A DNA stretch of 64,000 nucleotides from Nyssa sinensis (lineage: Eukaryota > Streptophyta > Magnoliopsida > Cornales > Nyssaceae): positions 36,739,251 through 36,803,250 of the forward strand of contig CM018032.1 of NCBI GenBank assembly GCA_008638375.1, written 5' to 3'. The translations under genes and the position numbers were made by a program. Shown in pieces: positions 1 through 13,312 of this stretch (position 1 is the stretch's first letter; the number at the start of each line of letters is the position of its first letter). A model generated the notes under the pieces. The model was not told the DNA's origin. It searched no databases and saw nothing but the letters and a program-made list of their open reading frames with translations.

Positions 1-181
1 ATAGGGGTGATTTCATTGAATACCCATCTCGCTTCGACCTATCAATAAAGAGAACTCGAACCAGATTGGCGGTATTGGCGACATGGGTGGTGGCTATGGC
101 GTCGGTGACATGCGGTGATGGTGGAGCGGCCATCGGTGGTGGTGATAGCTGCAATTTTGGCCCGTGTTGTTCTGGGTAGAG

Positions 182-225
<44 letters not shown>

Positions 226-446
226 GTTGGGGAGAGAAAGAGTGCTGCAATTGAGGGAAAGGAAAAATAAAGAAGAAAAAATAAAAAAATATTATTAAAA
301 CATAAGGGTAATTTGGTAAATGGACCAACTCCGTTAACGCCGTTTGGAGACAAGTTCTGATAGGAGGAGACAGTGTTATTTTCGAAACTATAGGAGAAGT
401 TTCTGTAATTGTCAGAAACCTTAGAGGAGGTAAGTGTAATTATCTC
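1..446 (+). mobile_element. 3' end of a Mutator-like (MULE) element, cut by the window edge
   Basis: The last 100 bases or so match the right terminal inverted repeat of the complete element at 40368-42571 (shared phrases: cagtgttatttt, gaaactatagg, ttgtcagaaacc, gtaagtgtaattat). The inner part also matches, including the stretch with gtggctatggcgtc, gcggtgatggtggagcggcc and ttgttctgggtagagaaaat. A (GA)n run lies at about 187-221. The open frame on the minus strand is TIR plus simple repeat and is not a gene. The left half lies outside the window, so the target duplication cannot be read. Confidence 0.75.
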
Positions 447-732
447 TATATTTTATATTGTATATATGTAAAATATTTTTTATATTATATATATATATAT
501 ATCTATAATATTTGTGTTGGTCTTCTGTATATATTCTTCATTGTTGACCGCTTGGGAGCTTTTTGTACATCTTGGATTAATACTCAAATACACAAATGAA
601 ATTTACTTCATGAAGTTAAAGATTTATCTGTGGAGGGGAACTCTTGAAATATTGAGGTAGAGGCTATCATTAAATCCACAAATGAAGTGACCAGAAAATT
701 TAGTTGAGTCATTTTTAGGTGTGATCATTGTG

Positions 733-763
<31 letters not shown>

Positions 764-2640
764 TTTAGATAAAGTTTTAGAGAGATTTTTTTGATAACTT
801 ATTTTTGATGGAGCTTATCTCCCTAATTTAAGAAAGCGAAATACATGTCCCAAAAAAAATTGAAAGAGAAATGAATATTTAAAAATGACCCATATAATAT
901 TCTAGAGAAAAATAAATTTTAGAGAAATTTTTTAAAGATATATTGATTTTTTTGAAGAAAATAATTTTAGAATGATAAGTTGGTTTTAGGGAGAAATTCA
1001 AGGTCCATTTTGTCTCTTTACATTGTTTTGTGGGGGGTAATTTTTTTTTTCTATTACCTTTAAGGGAAAATTAGGTATTTTACAAAAAAAATAACTTACG
1101 TTATAAGTTTTCGTTCCTATCAATAACGACAAGTGACAGTAAGGAAGAATCTGCAACTAAAACTCAAAGCATGCAGAAGAAGAATATCGTAAGTTTAGAA
1201 ATCATAGGAGAGGAATCCGTAATTCTCGGAAACCAGAGAGAAAGTAAGTGTAATTAACAACAAAAAAAAAAAAACCAAAAAGAGCAAAAAAAATACATTT
1301 AAGCAAGAGAAAAAAGTTTTTGCTTTTTATAGGTAAAGAAGATACTTTTATGTTCAATTTGTTGCACAACTGCCGCCACCCCAATACTACCACCGCTAGC
1401 GCCCCATCACCACTGCTACTACGGTCTTGACATTGTTTTTAAATGCTAATTTTAATGAATACCTTAAAAAAATTAATATTGAGAGAAAAATTATTTTTTG
1501 AAAAATAATTATCAAGCGTACTTTTATTTTTTTAAGCAAAAAGATTAAAAAAATAAAAAATATTTTGTTACTAATTAAAAATATTTTTAAAAGCGTTAGC
1601 GAATGAGCACTAAATATTTGTCACATGGTCAAGTATGGGAGGCTAAACCATGGCAAGCTGGCATGGGATGTGGTATTAGAAAATGAGGAGCCAGTTTGGT
1701 CAATGATCTCAGCCTCCACATGGCCAGAAACTATTTCAAGGTCTACAGGTGATAGTCTCTTCCCCTCTATATGTAATGGTCAAGCCTTTATCCTTTCTTT
1801 GTTTATCATAAAACAAAGAGAAAGGGGTGGAAAAGTTTGAGACTTTAAATCCAAGAAAAAATAAAATTATGTATGAATTAGACTTTTCGGATGGTTGTCT
1901 GCAGACTTTGGACTAATTAAACATGTCTAGAAGCACAATGGACTGGGTCAATCTCTGGAAAGACTCAAAACATGCCCATATTTTTGTATATGTGTGTGTG
2001 TATATATATATATTAGATAGATATACGTGTCATATCTTTCAGTTCTTTCTTTTGGACTTTATATTGGTCTGTCCATATGAGACAACATGTACTTCAAATA
2101 TCTTCATTATTAATCATCATAAACAATTCTTTTGCAACAAAATTGTTTGTGTTGAATTGAGAAATACTACACAATATATATATATATATATATATATATT
2201 AGAGATAGATTGATAAATTTTTTTATTCTCTACCATGTAAAAAAAATAAAAATTAAAAATTAAATTTATCAATGAATTAATTTTAAAAATAAAATATTTA
2301 TTAAAATAGCATAAAATAATTATTTATTTATTGAAAGTTATTATAAAAATGAATAATGCATGAACAATTGATAAATAGTAAATTGAAGTTCATATATTTT
2401 TCTCAATCTCTATATTTAAATATTGTGAATGAAAACCATCTTCACAATTTTTTCACCGGATCTTCAAATATGAAAATATGAAGATGAATTAATATTTTTT
2501 AATAATTAATATATATATATATATATATATGTTAATTTTGTAGTATACTTTTAACATGTGTCATATATCCATGGGACTGACCATTAAATTAATTTCTTAT
2601 ATGACAAAATTTTCATAAAATTGTCAAATTTTAAACAGAC
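447..2640. other. AT-rich spacer with microsatellites, no gene seen
   Basis: This spacer contains (TA)n runs near 484-503, 735-755, 2170-2200 and 2510-2531, and long A/T homopolymers. The short open frames have no recognisable domain and biased low-complexity translations. The only structured piece is the TIR-like fragment listed separately at 1192-1258. Confidence 0.6.
1192..1258 (+). repeat. Degenerate MULE terminal-repeat fragment
   Basis: The text atcatagg-agaggaatccgtaatt-ctcggaaacc-gtaagtgtaatta follows the outer part of the right TIR of the 40368-42571 element (actataggggaggtttc, aattgtcagaaacc, gtaagtgtaattat). I found no matching left TIR, so this is an orphan end or remnant. Confidence 0.5.
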
Positions 2641-2968
2641 AAATGTAGCCAAAAATAAAAATACAAAGAGAAATAGAAAAGGTGACGGCTACCAATGGCC
2701 CCAGTAATAACGAACAAAACTACCTCTATATTTGTACAATTCGTGTACGTAACCGCAACGAACTGGGGAGTTTCCGACGTATTTCCCTCAAAAAACTTTC
2801 TACTCATTCATACTTCTATTTTCATAACTCTGGCTGTTGGAAGAACCAAAGTCAAATCAAAACTACTCCCTAAATAACCCTAACTTAAAAACCAGGGGAA
2901 GAGACAGAGGACCTCTTTCTATTTCTCCGCCTCTCTCTCTTTTCCTCTCAAAAAATCGGAAAGCAGAA
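2641..2968 (+). promoter_or_regulatory. Promoter-proximal region and 5' UTR of the PLC-like gene
   Basis: A pyrimidine-rich leader (2910-2950: ctctttctatttctccgc and so on) of the kind common in plant 5' UTRs precedes the ATG at 2969. An upstream ATG at 2837 is in frame with 2969. Starting there would bury the signal peptide behind about 44 hydrophilic residues, so 2969 is preferred. No convincing TATA box was found. Confidence 0.4.
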
Positions 2969-5900
2969 ATGCAGGCATGCAAATCCTTCCTAACACATTT
3001 CAATTTTGTTAATTCTCTTTAACTGTTACCCCCCTAAAGCCCTAACACACTTTCTCTGTCTCTTCAATTGCAGAGAAACAATTTTCTTTCACTCAAGCTT
3101 ATCTTAATCGCGCTCTGTTTCTTGGGCTATTGCTCCGGCCTCAAGGTCATCATCCCTTAATTCCCCTCTGCAAGTTCCCTTATGGCCCCTCGTTCTTCAC
3201 ATCAATAATTTTCTTTCTGTCTCTTTTCTTATTTCCTCTCACAACAGATCGGCGAGACATGTTCTTCCAACAGTAACTGCGACGCCGGATTACGCTGCGA
3301 AACGTGCCCTACAAATGGTAACACCCGCCCCAGGTGTACCCGCATTCAACCCTTGAGCTCCACATCAAAGGTATTATACATATTATTATACACATGTAAT
3401 CGTATATGAATACGCACATATACATATTATTGATTGATTTTGGGTATTGTGAATTGATAGATGAAAGGTCTACCGTTTAATCGGTACTCATGGCTGACGA
3501 CCCACAACTCGTTTGCTATATCGGGGTCGAAGCCCGCCACCGGCTCTCTTATTATTGCTCCGACCAATCAGGAGGATTCCGTTACCATTCAGCTTCGCGT
3601 AAGATTACCATCTTAAAACGCTGCGTTTCCGTCTTTCTTTGTTTTTGCTCTTTCGAAGGACTAATTTACTGTATTACCCTTTTATTTTATCTAATAGACT
3701 GAAGACTCCCTAGTTCTTTTGATGTGGCGCACACATCTTTGTTGTTTGTTGTTACAGCTGAGAGGTGTTTTTTATGATGCAATCAAAATGTTCTCCTAAA
3801 GCATTTATTAGCTTTTCAAAGAAAGCACACAAGTGACCCACAAAAGCACTTTTGCAACTTGAAGGGACAATTGATTGGATGTTTGATAATAATTGTTGGC
3901 AATGTTTTGCTTAGATTAGAAAATAAGCATCCCATCTCACTAACTCACCTGTATCACTGCACATTGTTCTCCAGTATCCCTATTATATGCTGTTTATGAA
4001 ACTATATCTATCAGCTTAATTATTTTTTTATATATATTTTGGTCAAATCAATAAGCTTTTCTCTATGTGATTTTATTTATCAAAGGTAGGGGTTCCCATT
4101 CAACCTCTCCCCATGTGGCTTGGAGGGCAGGAGAATTTTTGTCAATTTCTATATCTTGGTGGGAAAAAGAAAAAAAATGGTGGTTTCAGATATTATTTCA
4201 TATATGCAACCATAATTGTTATTTTGAATCCACTGTGGTTAGATATGAATCTTTTGGGGGGTAATTTAGAGCTGAACTTTACAACTTGTTTGATGATTGT
4301 TTGTAAAAATGAAATTTTTGGCCAGTATACAAATTCATTTTGCAATATGAACAATACAGGCTTGATTTATTGGGAAAATCTGAAAGGTTGATTTATACCC
4401 TTTTTTCCATTGAATTTCGTATTCCTAGACTATCTTGAATTAAGGAGCTTGCAACCTGATTGAAATAGAAGTGATATGCTGAGAACTGCGTTTCCTATGC
4501 AGAATGGCGTTCGAGGGCTAATGCTTGATATGTATGACTTCAACAATGACATTTGGTTATGCCACTCCTTTGGTGGCAGATGCTACAATGTTACAGCATT
4601 TGTAAGTGTGCCGGTCGTGCTGAATTATAGTTTTATTTGCTCGCTGCAAATGTGGTGTTCTTATAGTTGATTGTGTGCCACTTTCCTGTTTCAGCAACCT
4701 GCCATTAATGTGTTGAAAGAGATTCAAGTGTTTCTAGAGGCAAACCCAACCGAGATTGTTACCATCTTCATTGAAGATTATGTGACATCCCCACAGGGCT
4801 TGACCAAGGTCTTTAATGCATCTGGCCTCAGTCAATACTGGTTTCCAGTGTCCCAGATGCCCAAAAGTGGTGAAGATTGGCCTACAGTGGATGATATGGT
4901 ACAGCAGAATCAGCGTTTAGTGGTCTTCACATCAAATTTATCTAAGGAGGCTTCTGAGGGGATTGCTTATGAGTGGAGATATGTGGTAGAAAACCAGTGT
5001 GAGTCTTTATTTTTCACCCCTCTTAAATTTGGACCATCTTATTCTGAGTCTTTTTCAGGGTCAATATTAATTTGGAATGCCCAAAAGCACGGGATAATAT
5101 CGAGTGACTTAAAACAGTTTCAACAACATAATATTCAGATTTGGTTGATATCCTGGATCTATTAACTTCTGAGTTCCATTTTTTAACTTAGAAGCCATGT
5201 GTCTGTGGATTAAACATCTGCAGAGGTTTAAATTCAAACTGTTCAAATCCGAGATTTTCCTCCAACATAAGTAATAGAAGCCTTTTTTATGGTGCTGAAA
5301 TTGCAGATGGGGACGGTGGGATGCAAGCTGGTTCCTGTCAGAATCGTGCAGAGTCACCTCCCTTGAGCACATCATCAACAATATCATTGGTTCTTCAGAA
5401 CTACTTCAATACGAATCCCAATGTAACTGAAGCTTGTGCTGATAATTCTGCTTCACTAATTAGAATGATGAATACTTGTTATGAAGCAGCTGGCAGAAGG
5501 TGGCCAAACTTCATCGCTGTTGATTTTTATCAGGTAACTGACTGATCTACGCTTTATTTATCTGTTCAACAGAGCTTTAGACTAATCGTAGCCAAGAAAT
5601 AGTTTGAACACAGAAATGAAATTAAAGAATATCTGCTCAATTTATTTGTTTGTTGCTGTAGCTGAGCGATGGTGGGGGAGCCCCAGAAGCTGTGGACGAA
5701 GCCAACGGTCATCTTACTTGTGGATGTGGCAACATTGCCTATTGCAGGGTTTGCCACTATAACTCTCTTAAATGTTAAAATTAGCACTCGTTTATTAACA
5801 AATGTATAGGACAAAATAATTTTTTATTTCATGATGATTTTTTCATGTTTTTCCCTTGGCAAACATATCTCAAATTTTGATAATCCTCTAATTATTGACA

Positions 5901-6601
5901 ATAATCCCAAATTACTTAGTCAATTTCTTGAATTATTACAAATGCTCATGTGATAACATATATTATTCCTTTTGTTCGTAGCAGGTATTTTTTTAAAATC
6001 TCTCATGTCTATGCTTTCATTTCCTCTAATTAGTCTTGATTAATTTCAATTTTTTGAATATAGTTTTTAATAAATTTTAAATTCCAAAAAATTTGAAGCC
6101 AATCACGTTAAAGTTCTGAAAATTACCCTCAAATTTGTTTGGTAAGGAGACACATTTTAAAATATGAGTACACAAGTAGATTCAAAGAAAAGAAGAAAAG
6201 CAGAGTAGTTAATTCATCCTAGCATTGCCACATCCACCAAAATAAGAAGTTAACTATGATACCTGATACTTAATGCCCCATAAATTAGTTTGGTGTTGGT
6301 GCCTTTACCCTCAGGAGTGCAGAGGTAACATGGGAATCAATTGAAAATTTCTGTGATGGAATGCTTCAGCCCATCCTGTTAGTTGACCCATAATTTTTTC
6401 AATTATGAGCAGGTAAATGCAACATTTGGCACGTGCGATGTCCCCGCCCTTTCACCTCCACCACCAGCAGGATTGTCACCTGGAGGAACAACCCAAGATT
6501 CTGGCAACTCTCCCAGCAACAATTCATTCATCAGCAGACCAGTCCAACTGCATTGGTTGATTGGGGCCATTTCTACCTTGTTTCTCCTACTATGGCTGTA
6601 A
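2969..6601 (+). CDS. PI-PLC X domain-containing, GPI-anchored protein (At5g67130-like)
   Basis: Proposed exons are 2969-3007, 3074-3145, 3248-3370, 3461-3598, 4503-4601, 4695-4998, 5307-5533, 5662-5748 and 6413-6601. From exon 2 on, all joins use GT-AG and keep frame, giving about 425 aa, close to the Arabidopsis homologue. Visible features in order: signal peptide (core [16 protein letters not shown]), Cys-rich segment (ETCSSNSNC...RCETC...RC), X-domain with first catalytic His in THNSFA (about residue 93), [12 protein letters not shown], second His in WLCHSF (about 145), the barrel segment [15 protein letters not shown], the GNIAYC motif, a Pro/Ser/Gly-rich linker and a hydrophobic tail ([15 protein letters not shown]) typical of a GPI signal. 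By family, it is an extracellular or membrane-anchored PI-PLC-like protein lacking the EF-hand and C2 domains of plant PLCs; its substrate is not established. The first exon-intron boundary is uncertain. A GC-AG donor after ATG-CAG (intron 2975-3073) would give a cleaner signal peptide and about 414 aa. Confidence 0.92.
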
Positions 6602-8440
6602 TAACTGCTTCCAATTTGATTTGAATATTTAATATCTTAATTGTTTTTGAACCACACGGGTACATTGAAATTCATAACTGATTTTGTATTTGCCTGCCGA
6701 GTCTTGCCCCTCGGCTGTAAATGGTTGAAAATCTTTTAATACATATATATATAGTGCCAATTTGGTTTGTTGATCTGTTCTAAGTGACTGCTTGAAGTAG
6801 GGCAAAAATTTAAGGGGGTGGGGGTGGGGGTGGGCTGGCTTAGTAAACTCCGTGTTTTGTCAAATGGCAATTTGAGAATGGAGGAAAAATGGTAAAATAG
6901 GGCTGCGGCAAGGTATGAATGAGAAAGACTGGTTGGTCAACAGCCTCCCCTGATAAATCCATTGTCAATCAATGTTGGCATGTATAGTTATGGTATTATC
7001 TTGATGTAAAACAAGTGGTTGATGGCTTCTTGGAACAATGGGAATGTCACAGTACCCTTACTCTTGACTCAAAACGATGAAATAGACTAAACTCGTAACT
7101 TTATGGCTATGACCGAAGTTGCTTATTTCTTTATTTAGGCCTTTAACTAGCGGTTTTTACTGTTTATGAAAAATTTTAAACTGTCAATTACTTTATCTAA
7201 GAAAGTCAGAATGAAGTGCCATTTGTGACTATTTTTTTTCTTTTCTTTTCTTTTCTTATCTAGTTTCCTTATGTTGATAGTTGTTTGGACCTGTTGATGA
7301 TCAAATGAGAGTAATATAATAGAGTTTGTATAGGGAGTAAACAATCTGTATTAAATAGCCATTGATCTCAGGGTGAGATGAAACAGAGAGAGAGAGAGAG
7401 AGAGTAAAGGCAATATAGTCATGAGAGATTCCAAAAGAGTGAGGGACTAATATGAGTGTTGAGCAAAGCCATCATGACGATACAATAACTTCATATCCCG
7501 TTCACTCCCTTGGGGGGTTAGGGTTTCTACAATTGTCATAGGATAGTGTTTCAGAACCTAAAGAAGTAAGGCTCGTACCTCTTGTGATAAAGTTACTGTT
7601 CACAATAATGTGAGTGGCTATTTATTATAGTCCCAACACATGAGTTTGTTTGGTTATGAGGTCACCTATAACAAACTACTCACATGGGGCATTATAGTTC
7701 AAAATGGGAGTTGGTTGTGATATGTAGTAGAAGGTAATAGAAGGTTTAAGAAATGTTGATAGAATCTCTCATGCTCGAAGGACCTTGAGTGTTTCATACA
7801 TAAGTCATGCGATAAATACCTTAGAAATTCTCAATACTTTAGCCTATATGCCACAAAATCTTGAGTATCCAGAATAGTGAGTCTACAACACCTTTCAGTA
7901 CCATAGTCGCGTGCCAAACTTAAGTTGTTTCCCGAAGACTTGCCCCCCAAGTCTTTAGGCGTCCTTGCGAGGGAAGAGCAAGAGTTCCTTGAAAGGAACT
8001 TTTTTAGAGTTCCTCGTAGGGAAGCTCTTTAGGAGATTTCAGTCAAATTTTGAGAGTTATTTTGGATATTAGTACTTTCCTATTTAGATTATTAGTCTTT
8101 TAGTTCCATATATACAATGTAATAATTCTTAATAGACAACTTTTTATCAATAATATATCATATTCAAATTTATAATTTCTTTTTTCTTTTTTAAGTGAGT
8201 AATCTTTGTAGTTGATTCAATTAAGAAATTTGACATTCTCAATTTCTTTGCATGTTTCGTGCTGCAACATGTCTTTTTTAGAGTACTGCTAAGTTGGCAT
8301 TCAAATGCTAATGTGTTGTGCAAAAAGATGCACCAATACAATTGATGTGAGCATGGCACACGGGGTTGAAAGGTAGTTTAATGGCACTTCGATTATCAAC
8401 ATGTAGTTGAACATGAGGAAGTGAAAAGCCCAGCTCGGAG
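6602..8440. other. 3' flank of the PLC-like gene and spacer
   Basis: The start holds the 3' UTR (to about 6750; no clear AATAAA was chosen). A G-rich run sits at 6814-6835 (repeated ggggtg). A (GA)n run lies at 7386-7404. The short frames at 7147-7344 and 8147-8359 (both minus) have no domain. Sequence around 7920-8040 has local repeats (cttgcgagggaagagc, gttcctcgtagggaagc) but no recognised family. Confidence 0.45.
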
Positions 8441-9350
8441 TGTAACACCCTGAAATTTTTTAGTGTTCATTTGATGACGCTCTTTCTAAATACTTTTTTA
8501 TTTATTTCAACAAAAAAATTAAAGGTAGCGTTTGGTTTTTGTTTTAACTACTCCATACTGTTATCACTATTCCGTCACACCCCTACCTCCACCACCCCAT
8601 CACTTCCATTACCGCCACCCCACCCCACCACTACCACTACTACCACCACCTCACACCACCACTTGACTAATTTGTTATTTTTTTGGATTACAAAAAGATA
8701 TATATATATATATATATATAAGAAGTTATATATATAATATTAAACACTTGTTTATTTGCTTCAGTTTAAAAAAATATATATACTTATTATAGTTTCTTTT
8801 TATGTTTAATTTAACGGTACCATCCAATCTTATATAAAGATACTTTAAAGAAAATAAGGAAGCAGTGATGGTGGTGCAATAATGGTAACAATGATGGTGT
8901 AGTTGTGATGCAATGGTCTCGATATTTATTTTATTTTTCAAAAATAATCTTAGAAGGTATATTAAAAAATTAATATTATAATAAAAATTATTTTTGAAAA
9001 TAGTTATCAAATATGTGCAATAATTTATATTAATTTTTAATTAACTTCTAAAATTAATTAATAAGGAACGTAGATAAAATAATCGTATTTAATATCCTAA
9101 GTTGAATTACGATATAAAAAAGTTTTCTTGTTATGCTACTAAGATTATGAATTCATGTTATCACCAAGCCAAACAAAATAAACAAAATCATTGTAAAGAG
9201 AACACCATGATGTATGGTGGGAAAAACCTCGTAGGGCATAAAAAATCACTCACTGTAAAAGAATCCACTAATCAACCAAGAATAATAGCATAAGTTTACA
9301 AAAACAATTTTGAAATAACTAACCTGGCACGACCCTATGAATTGCTTCTA
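8441..9350. repeat. Repeat-like spacer with an LTR-start-like motif
   Basis: TGTAACACCCTGAAATTTTT at 8441-8460 resembles the start of the long-LTR family described below, but no downstream LTR body or end could be matched. It is followed by a CCACCAC-rich low-complexity stretch (8575-8665), a (TA)n run (8697-8720) and AT-rich DNA. The text tggcacgaccctatg at 9325 resembles an inverted LTR terminus. Confidence 0.3.
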
Positions 9351-10499
9351 GGATAACATCCCGACTTAATTACTATATAATTTGGGATGCTTAGTAAGTT
9401 TTAAGAGAACATTAGTGTATAATTAGATCATAACACTAATGTCGTAATGATAGTTCTTGAGTGAATTAAGATAGAAGAAATTGATATGAAAAATGACGAC
9501 GAAATTAATAAAGAAATACATGAATGTTAAGACTAGATGTTTAAACAAGTACCACAACTAATCATGTTAATACAGAAAAAAGAAATCTTCATGAACGTGA
9601 AATACATCAAGTAATTAAGAAATGTACAAATTAAGTGTATTGAATAAATAAAATACTAAATAAAAGTATAAAATTCTCCACCAACACAACAAAAAGAAGA
9701 AAAGTAGAATATAGACCAAAAAGGTTGGCCCAAGGATTTGAACCCAAGACATTGATTGAAACATAGAGAGAGACTTACCTAAAGCCTAAGCCCACTAGGC
9801 TATCAACACTCATGTGCTATAATAGCCAAAAGATAAGCATATAAGATTGATTTGGGTGGGGAAAGTCTGAAACAATGAGGTGTCAACACCCCATTGCACA
9901 TACCTCTCCATCAATAGGAACACAGGCATCAAAATCTCTCATGATGCATGCAACAGACTTAGAGTGTATAATGAGGACTCGGACTTGCGTGAGAGATTTG
10001 TTGTGTGTCAATTCAAACCAAGACTTGTGGCTAGAAAGAGAGAGAGAGAGAGAGAGAAGGAAGGAAGAAGAAGGCAAGAAAAAAAGAAGGCTTGCATGTA
10101 AACCTGAACCAGACCCAAGGAGTCAGATAGGAGCAATAGAGGGAGAGAGACACTGCCATTAGAAGGTAAAACACACAAAACTAAATTTCTCTCTCTAAGA
10201 ATATTTTTCTGTCAACTTTCTGTTTAATGGAATTGGAAGGTATAGGTGACCCTTATTGATGAATTAATGTGGCTTAAGGGTAAGAACGAGACCTAGGATA
10301 GCCTAAAATAGTTGAAATCATGAAATTCAACCATTAATGAGAAGCTTCAGCTACGTCTGTATCGACCAAAACCAAACAGGCATTAAGGTTTTGGGACTTA
10401 AACTAGACACTACAAGGGTTCTAAAACACCAAAATTGGACCAAATGGGTAAGGGGTCATAGAGAAACTTGAGGTTACTGACCACGGGTTTCAAGTCGAC
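9351..10499 (+). mobile_element. 5' fragment of a long LTR (LTR3), plus orientation
   Basis: It begins with ATAACATCCCGACTTAATTA. It runs parallel, in reverse complement, to the start of the LTR ending at 21890 (shared: taattactatataat, gcttagtaa, tgatagttctt). It carries the antisense tRNA-like module at 9727-9806, a (GA)n run (10038-10056), gcttgcatgtaaacc and the block acacacaaaactaaatttctctctctaag. It is interrupted at 10500, where the minus-strand LTR0 begins. Confidence 0.6.
9727..9806 (-). repeat. tRNA-like module inside LTR3 (antisense to the LTR)
   Basis: On the minus strand, an A-box-like TAGCCTAGTGGG (9791-9802) is followed by a B-box-like GGGTTCAAATCC (9734-9745). The two boxes together span about 69 bases. 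No full cloverleaf or CCA-ready acceptor stem is seen, so this is not called a tRNA gene. Confidence 0.5.
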
Positions 10500-11546
10500 T
10501 GTCATGACCCAGAACCCGGCCTATGAGGATTGGGGGTACGTGATCGGTCACCAAGGCCTTTCAATGATCACAACACCTTTCTAATTACCATTTAGTCAAA
10601 TGCAGCAAAATGAATTTTTTTATTGTTTTCTTGAGACATATTTTTCATATTCATAAAGTAAGCTACATAATCTGGTCAGTCAATTAAACATTGTTTCTGA
10701 AGGATATAGTTTCCATGTCACCATGTAGTTAAATAGTATAATATTACACAATCTTAATTCACAAAATTAAAAACCATCTAATCTATCTTCAGTCAAGGAC
10801 TTATAAAAAAGATCTCGCTTCATCCCTTAAGCACTTATTATGCATCACTTGAAAATGAGTCTGTCTAATCCTTACCTGAAAATATGGTAAACATCTGCAA
10901 TAGATCTCAGTTCAATCAAAACACAACAGATCAGAGAATAGTATCAAAGTCATTTGCAATAGATCTCAGTTCAATCACAGTCATAAATCAATAATCAATA
11001 ACATCGTTCAATCATAATAATGATTCAATAACATAGTTCAATAACAATGGTCAATATTACTATTCAATCATAGTCATGGTTCAAGGTCATGGTTCAAAGT
11101 CATGGTTCGATAACAATAGTCATAGTTCAAAATCAATATCATGGTTCAATCTTAATCATAGTTCAATAACATAGTTCGATAAACAATTTCAAATCTAATA
11201 GACAATGTCATAGTTCAATAATACTCAGTTCGATGGTTTAGAGTTCAATCATAGTTCACATTCGATATTCATAAAAGTTCAAACCAATAATTTTCTTTTC
11301 TATGGCCAACAAATTAGAACCTCGCTGACTGAGATCGATATTTGATAAGACTAGTTAAATATGGCTATTCTGTGCGGCTCACCACCAATATACCATATAA
11401 CATCCCTACTCGATTATCAGGAATTAATTTACTAATTTAAATATTAGAGACTATAAGGGCTAAAGTAGCAACAATTATGAAAATTAGACCCAAAAATACA
11501 AAAGCCATAAAATAACACGAGAAAAATAGAAGCCATAAAATAACGA

Positions 11547-11640
11547 AGCCAAAAGTGTTGGCCAAGGGATTTGATCCCAAGACCCGAAAAGTAGGAATGA
11601 ATTATATGTACAAAATAAGCCAACGTGGCTGATGCACATT
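11547..11640 (-). repeat. tRNA-like module inside LTR1 (first)
   Basis: On the minus strand, GGGATCAAATCC (complement of 11565-11576) is a B-box-like motif, preceded by an A-box-like CAGCCACGTTGG. The position relative to the LTR start is similar to that in LTR0, LTR2, LTR3 and LTR5. Confidence 0.4.
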
Positions 11641-12768
11641 ATGCTACATATTTCACTAAATATACATATAAGCTCGAATAAGCCCGAATGTCGACATACT
11701 TGAAACTGAGATGACAGCCTACCATTGGACCCCTCCTATACCCCTATTATTTTATGTAAAGATATATATATATATATATGAGATGATATATATATATATA
11801 ATATGATTATATAAAATAAAATAAAATAAAAAAAAGATAAGTGTAATGTATATATATATATATACAAACTGACTAAGTTGGTGGTGATATTTATCAACCG
11901 ACTGAACCTGTGTGAGTGCAGCTGTGTGTAGAGAGAAAGTGAGATAGAGAAAGAAAAAAAAAGAAGGAGAAGAAGAAGAAGAAGAAGAAGAAGAGGAAGC
12001 TAAGGCAGGTACATAAGCTTTATTGAGTTTTTATATTTTGAACTTAGAGTTTAAACTGGGTTTACAAAACTTTAAGTAAAACTCCTAACTAACTATAGGG
12101 TCCAAAAATATACAAAATATAGTGAATATAAGAAGAAATAGAGGATGACTTGGTGGAGAAATGAAGGAGTAAGGGTGAGTTGCAGGTGAGATAATATTTC
12201 GGGTGGTAAGGAATTTTGGTGGATTTAATTGATTTGAGGATCGGAGAAGTGTTCCCCTAAATCCCAGAATTAGGTAAGAAGAAAAATGAAGGAAAATCAT
12301 TGTGTAAAACACCACGAAATAAAAAGAAATGGCGTCGCCGAAAAAATGACCTTGGTCGGAGCAGCCATTGTGAGTGGTTGTTCGACAGCCAAGGGTTGAA
12401 TCAATTGAAGATTTAACCTTAGGAAAGGAATCCTTAGGGAAAATAGAATTTAGCTCCGTTGAAAATGGGTCGGAACTCCACCGGAGATAGTTGGCCGGCA
12501 CCGTAGAAGACACCGGAGGTGTCGCCGAAGAAGAATGAGTATAGGGTCGGTTATGGGTCGAAGTCGGGCCAGGCCCCGACCGAAATGAAATGGGTTTGTT
12601 TTTTTAACTGAAACAGCGTAGTATTGGATTTAATTTAAAATGAAATGGGGTGTTTGGCTACAAGGTTGGGAGATTGATCTAATACCCCTATTCTGAATAA
12701 GGGATACCCTATCTATGAATTAGATCCTTGTCCGTTGTTTGGTATAGGGAAATTTAGAAAAAAAATAT

Positions 12769-12857
12769 GCGGAGGCCCAGGGACTCGAACCTTGATGTGC
12801 GTGCGTATTTATAACACTTAAACCCAAGTGGGTTAACCACTGTGCCATTGAGGCACT
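12769..12857 (-). repeat. tRNA-like module inside LTR1 (second)
   Basis: On the minus strand, TGGCACAGTGG (complement of 12837-12847) is an A-box-like motif and GGTTCGAGTCC (complement of 12781-12791) is a near-perfect B box. They span about 67 bases. The ends GTGCCTCAA and GCCTCCGC do not form a good acceptor stem. Confidence 0.5.
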
Positions 12858-12994
12858 TGATTAAATTATGATATGAATATATATATATATATAATAAAGG
12901 AATTAAATTAATTAATTTAATTTAATTTTGTAAAATGGCCCTGATGCCCAAATAAAATAAAAAAAGATAGTGTAACCCAATATTTTTGGGCATT

Positions 12995-13312
12995 CTGAAC
13001 TTAACGGCGGAGTCTGATTTGTGAAATTAAGTCCCAAAAATACAGACATGCAAAATGTTAAATTATCATTTTACCCCTAATGATACCCGAACCAATTAAA
13101 TACAAAAGGTAGTCTATCTTGACTATTCTAGATGATTCGGACTCAATGGTGGAGTCTATTTTTGCAAACAAAATACCAAAATATATGACACATAAAAGTA
13201 TAAAATTATGAAAATGCCCTTAGGCTTAATGTAAGTCACAAATGAGCTAATTAAGATCCGAAAAAGCCTAAATTCATTATATTTGATATTCCGGACTTGA
13301 CGGTGACATCCC
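12995..13312 (+). repeat. Tandem array of about 147-bp units with a stem-loop, in LTR1
   Basis: Three units are anchored at 12995, 13138 and 13292. Each carries a variant of GGACTC-loop-GAGTCC followed by shared phrases (ttaagtccca, ttaccccta, aagcccaa). The same array is in LTR2 at 16111-16572. Confidence 0.6.

Noticed and set aside
3371..4502. Extra exons in PLC introns (open frames at 3490, 4067 and 4113)
   Set aside because: The protein aligns end to end with the family without them. The frame at 3490 is a shadow of exon 4; the other two lie in intron sequence with no homology.
12085..12513. 142-residue minus-strand frame
   Set aside because: It lies within LTR1, has no family signature, and the frame is not kept in sister LTRs.
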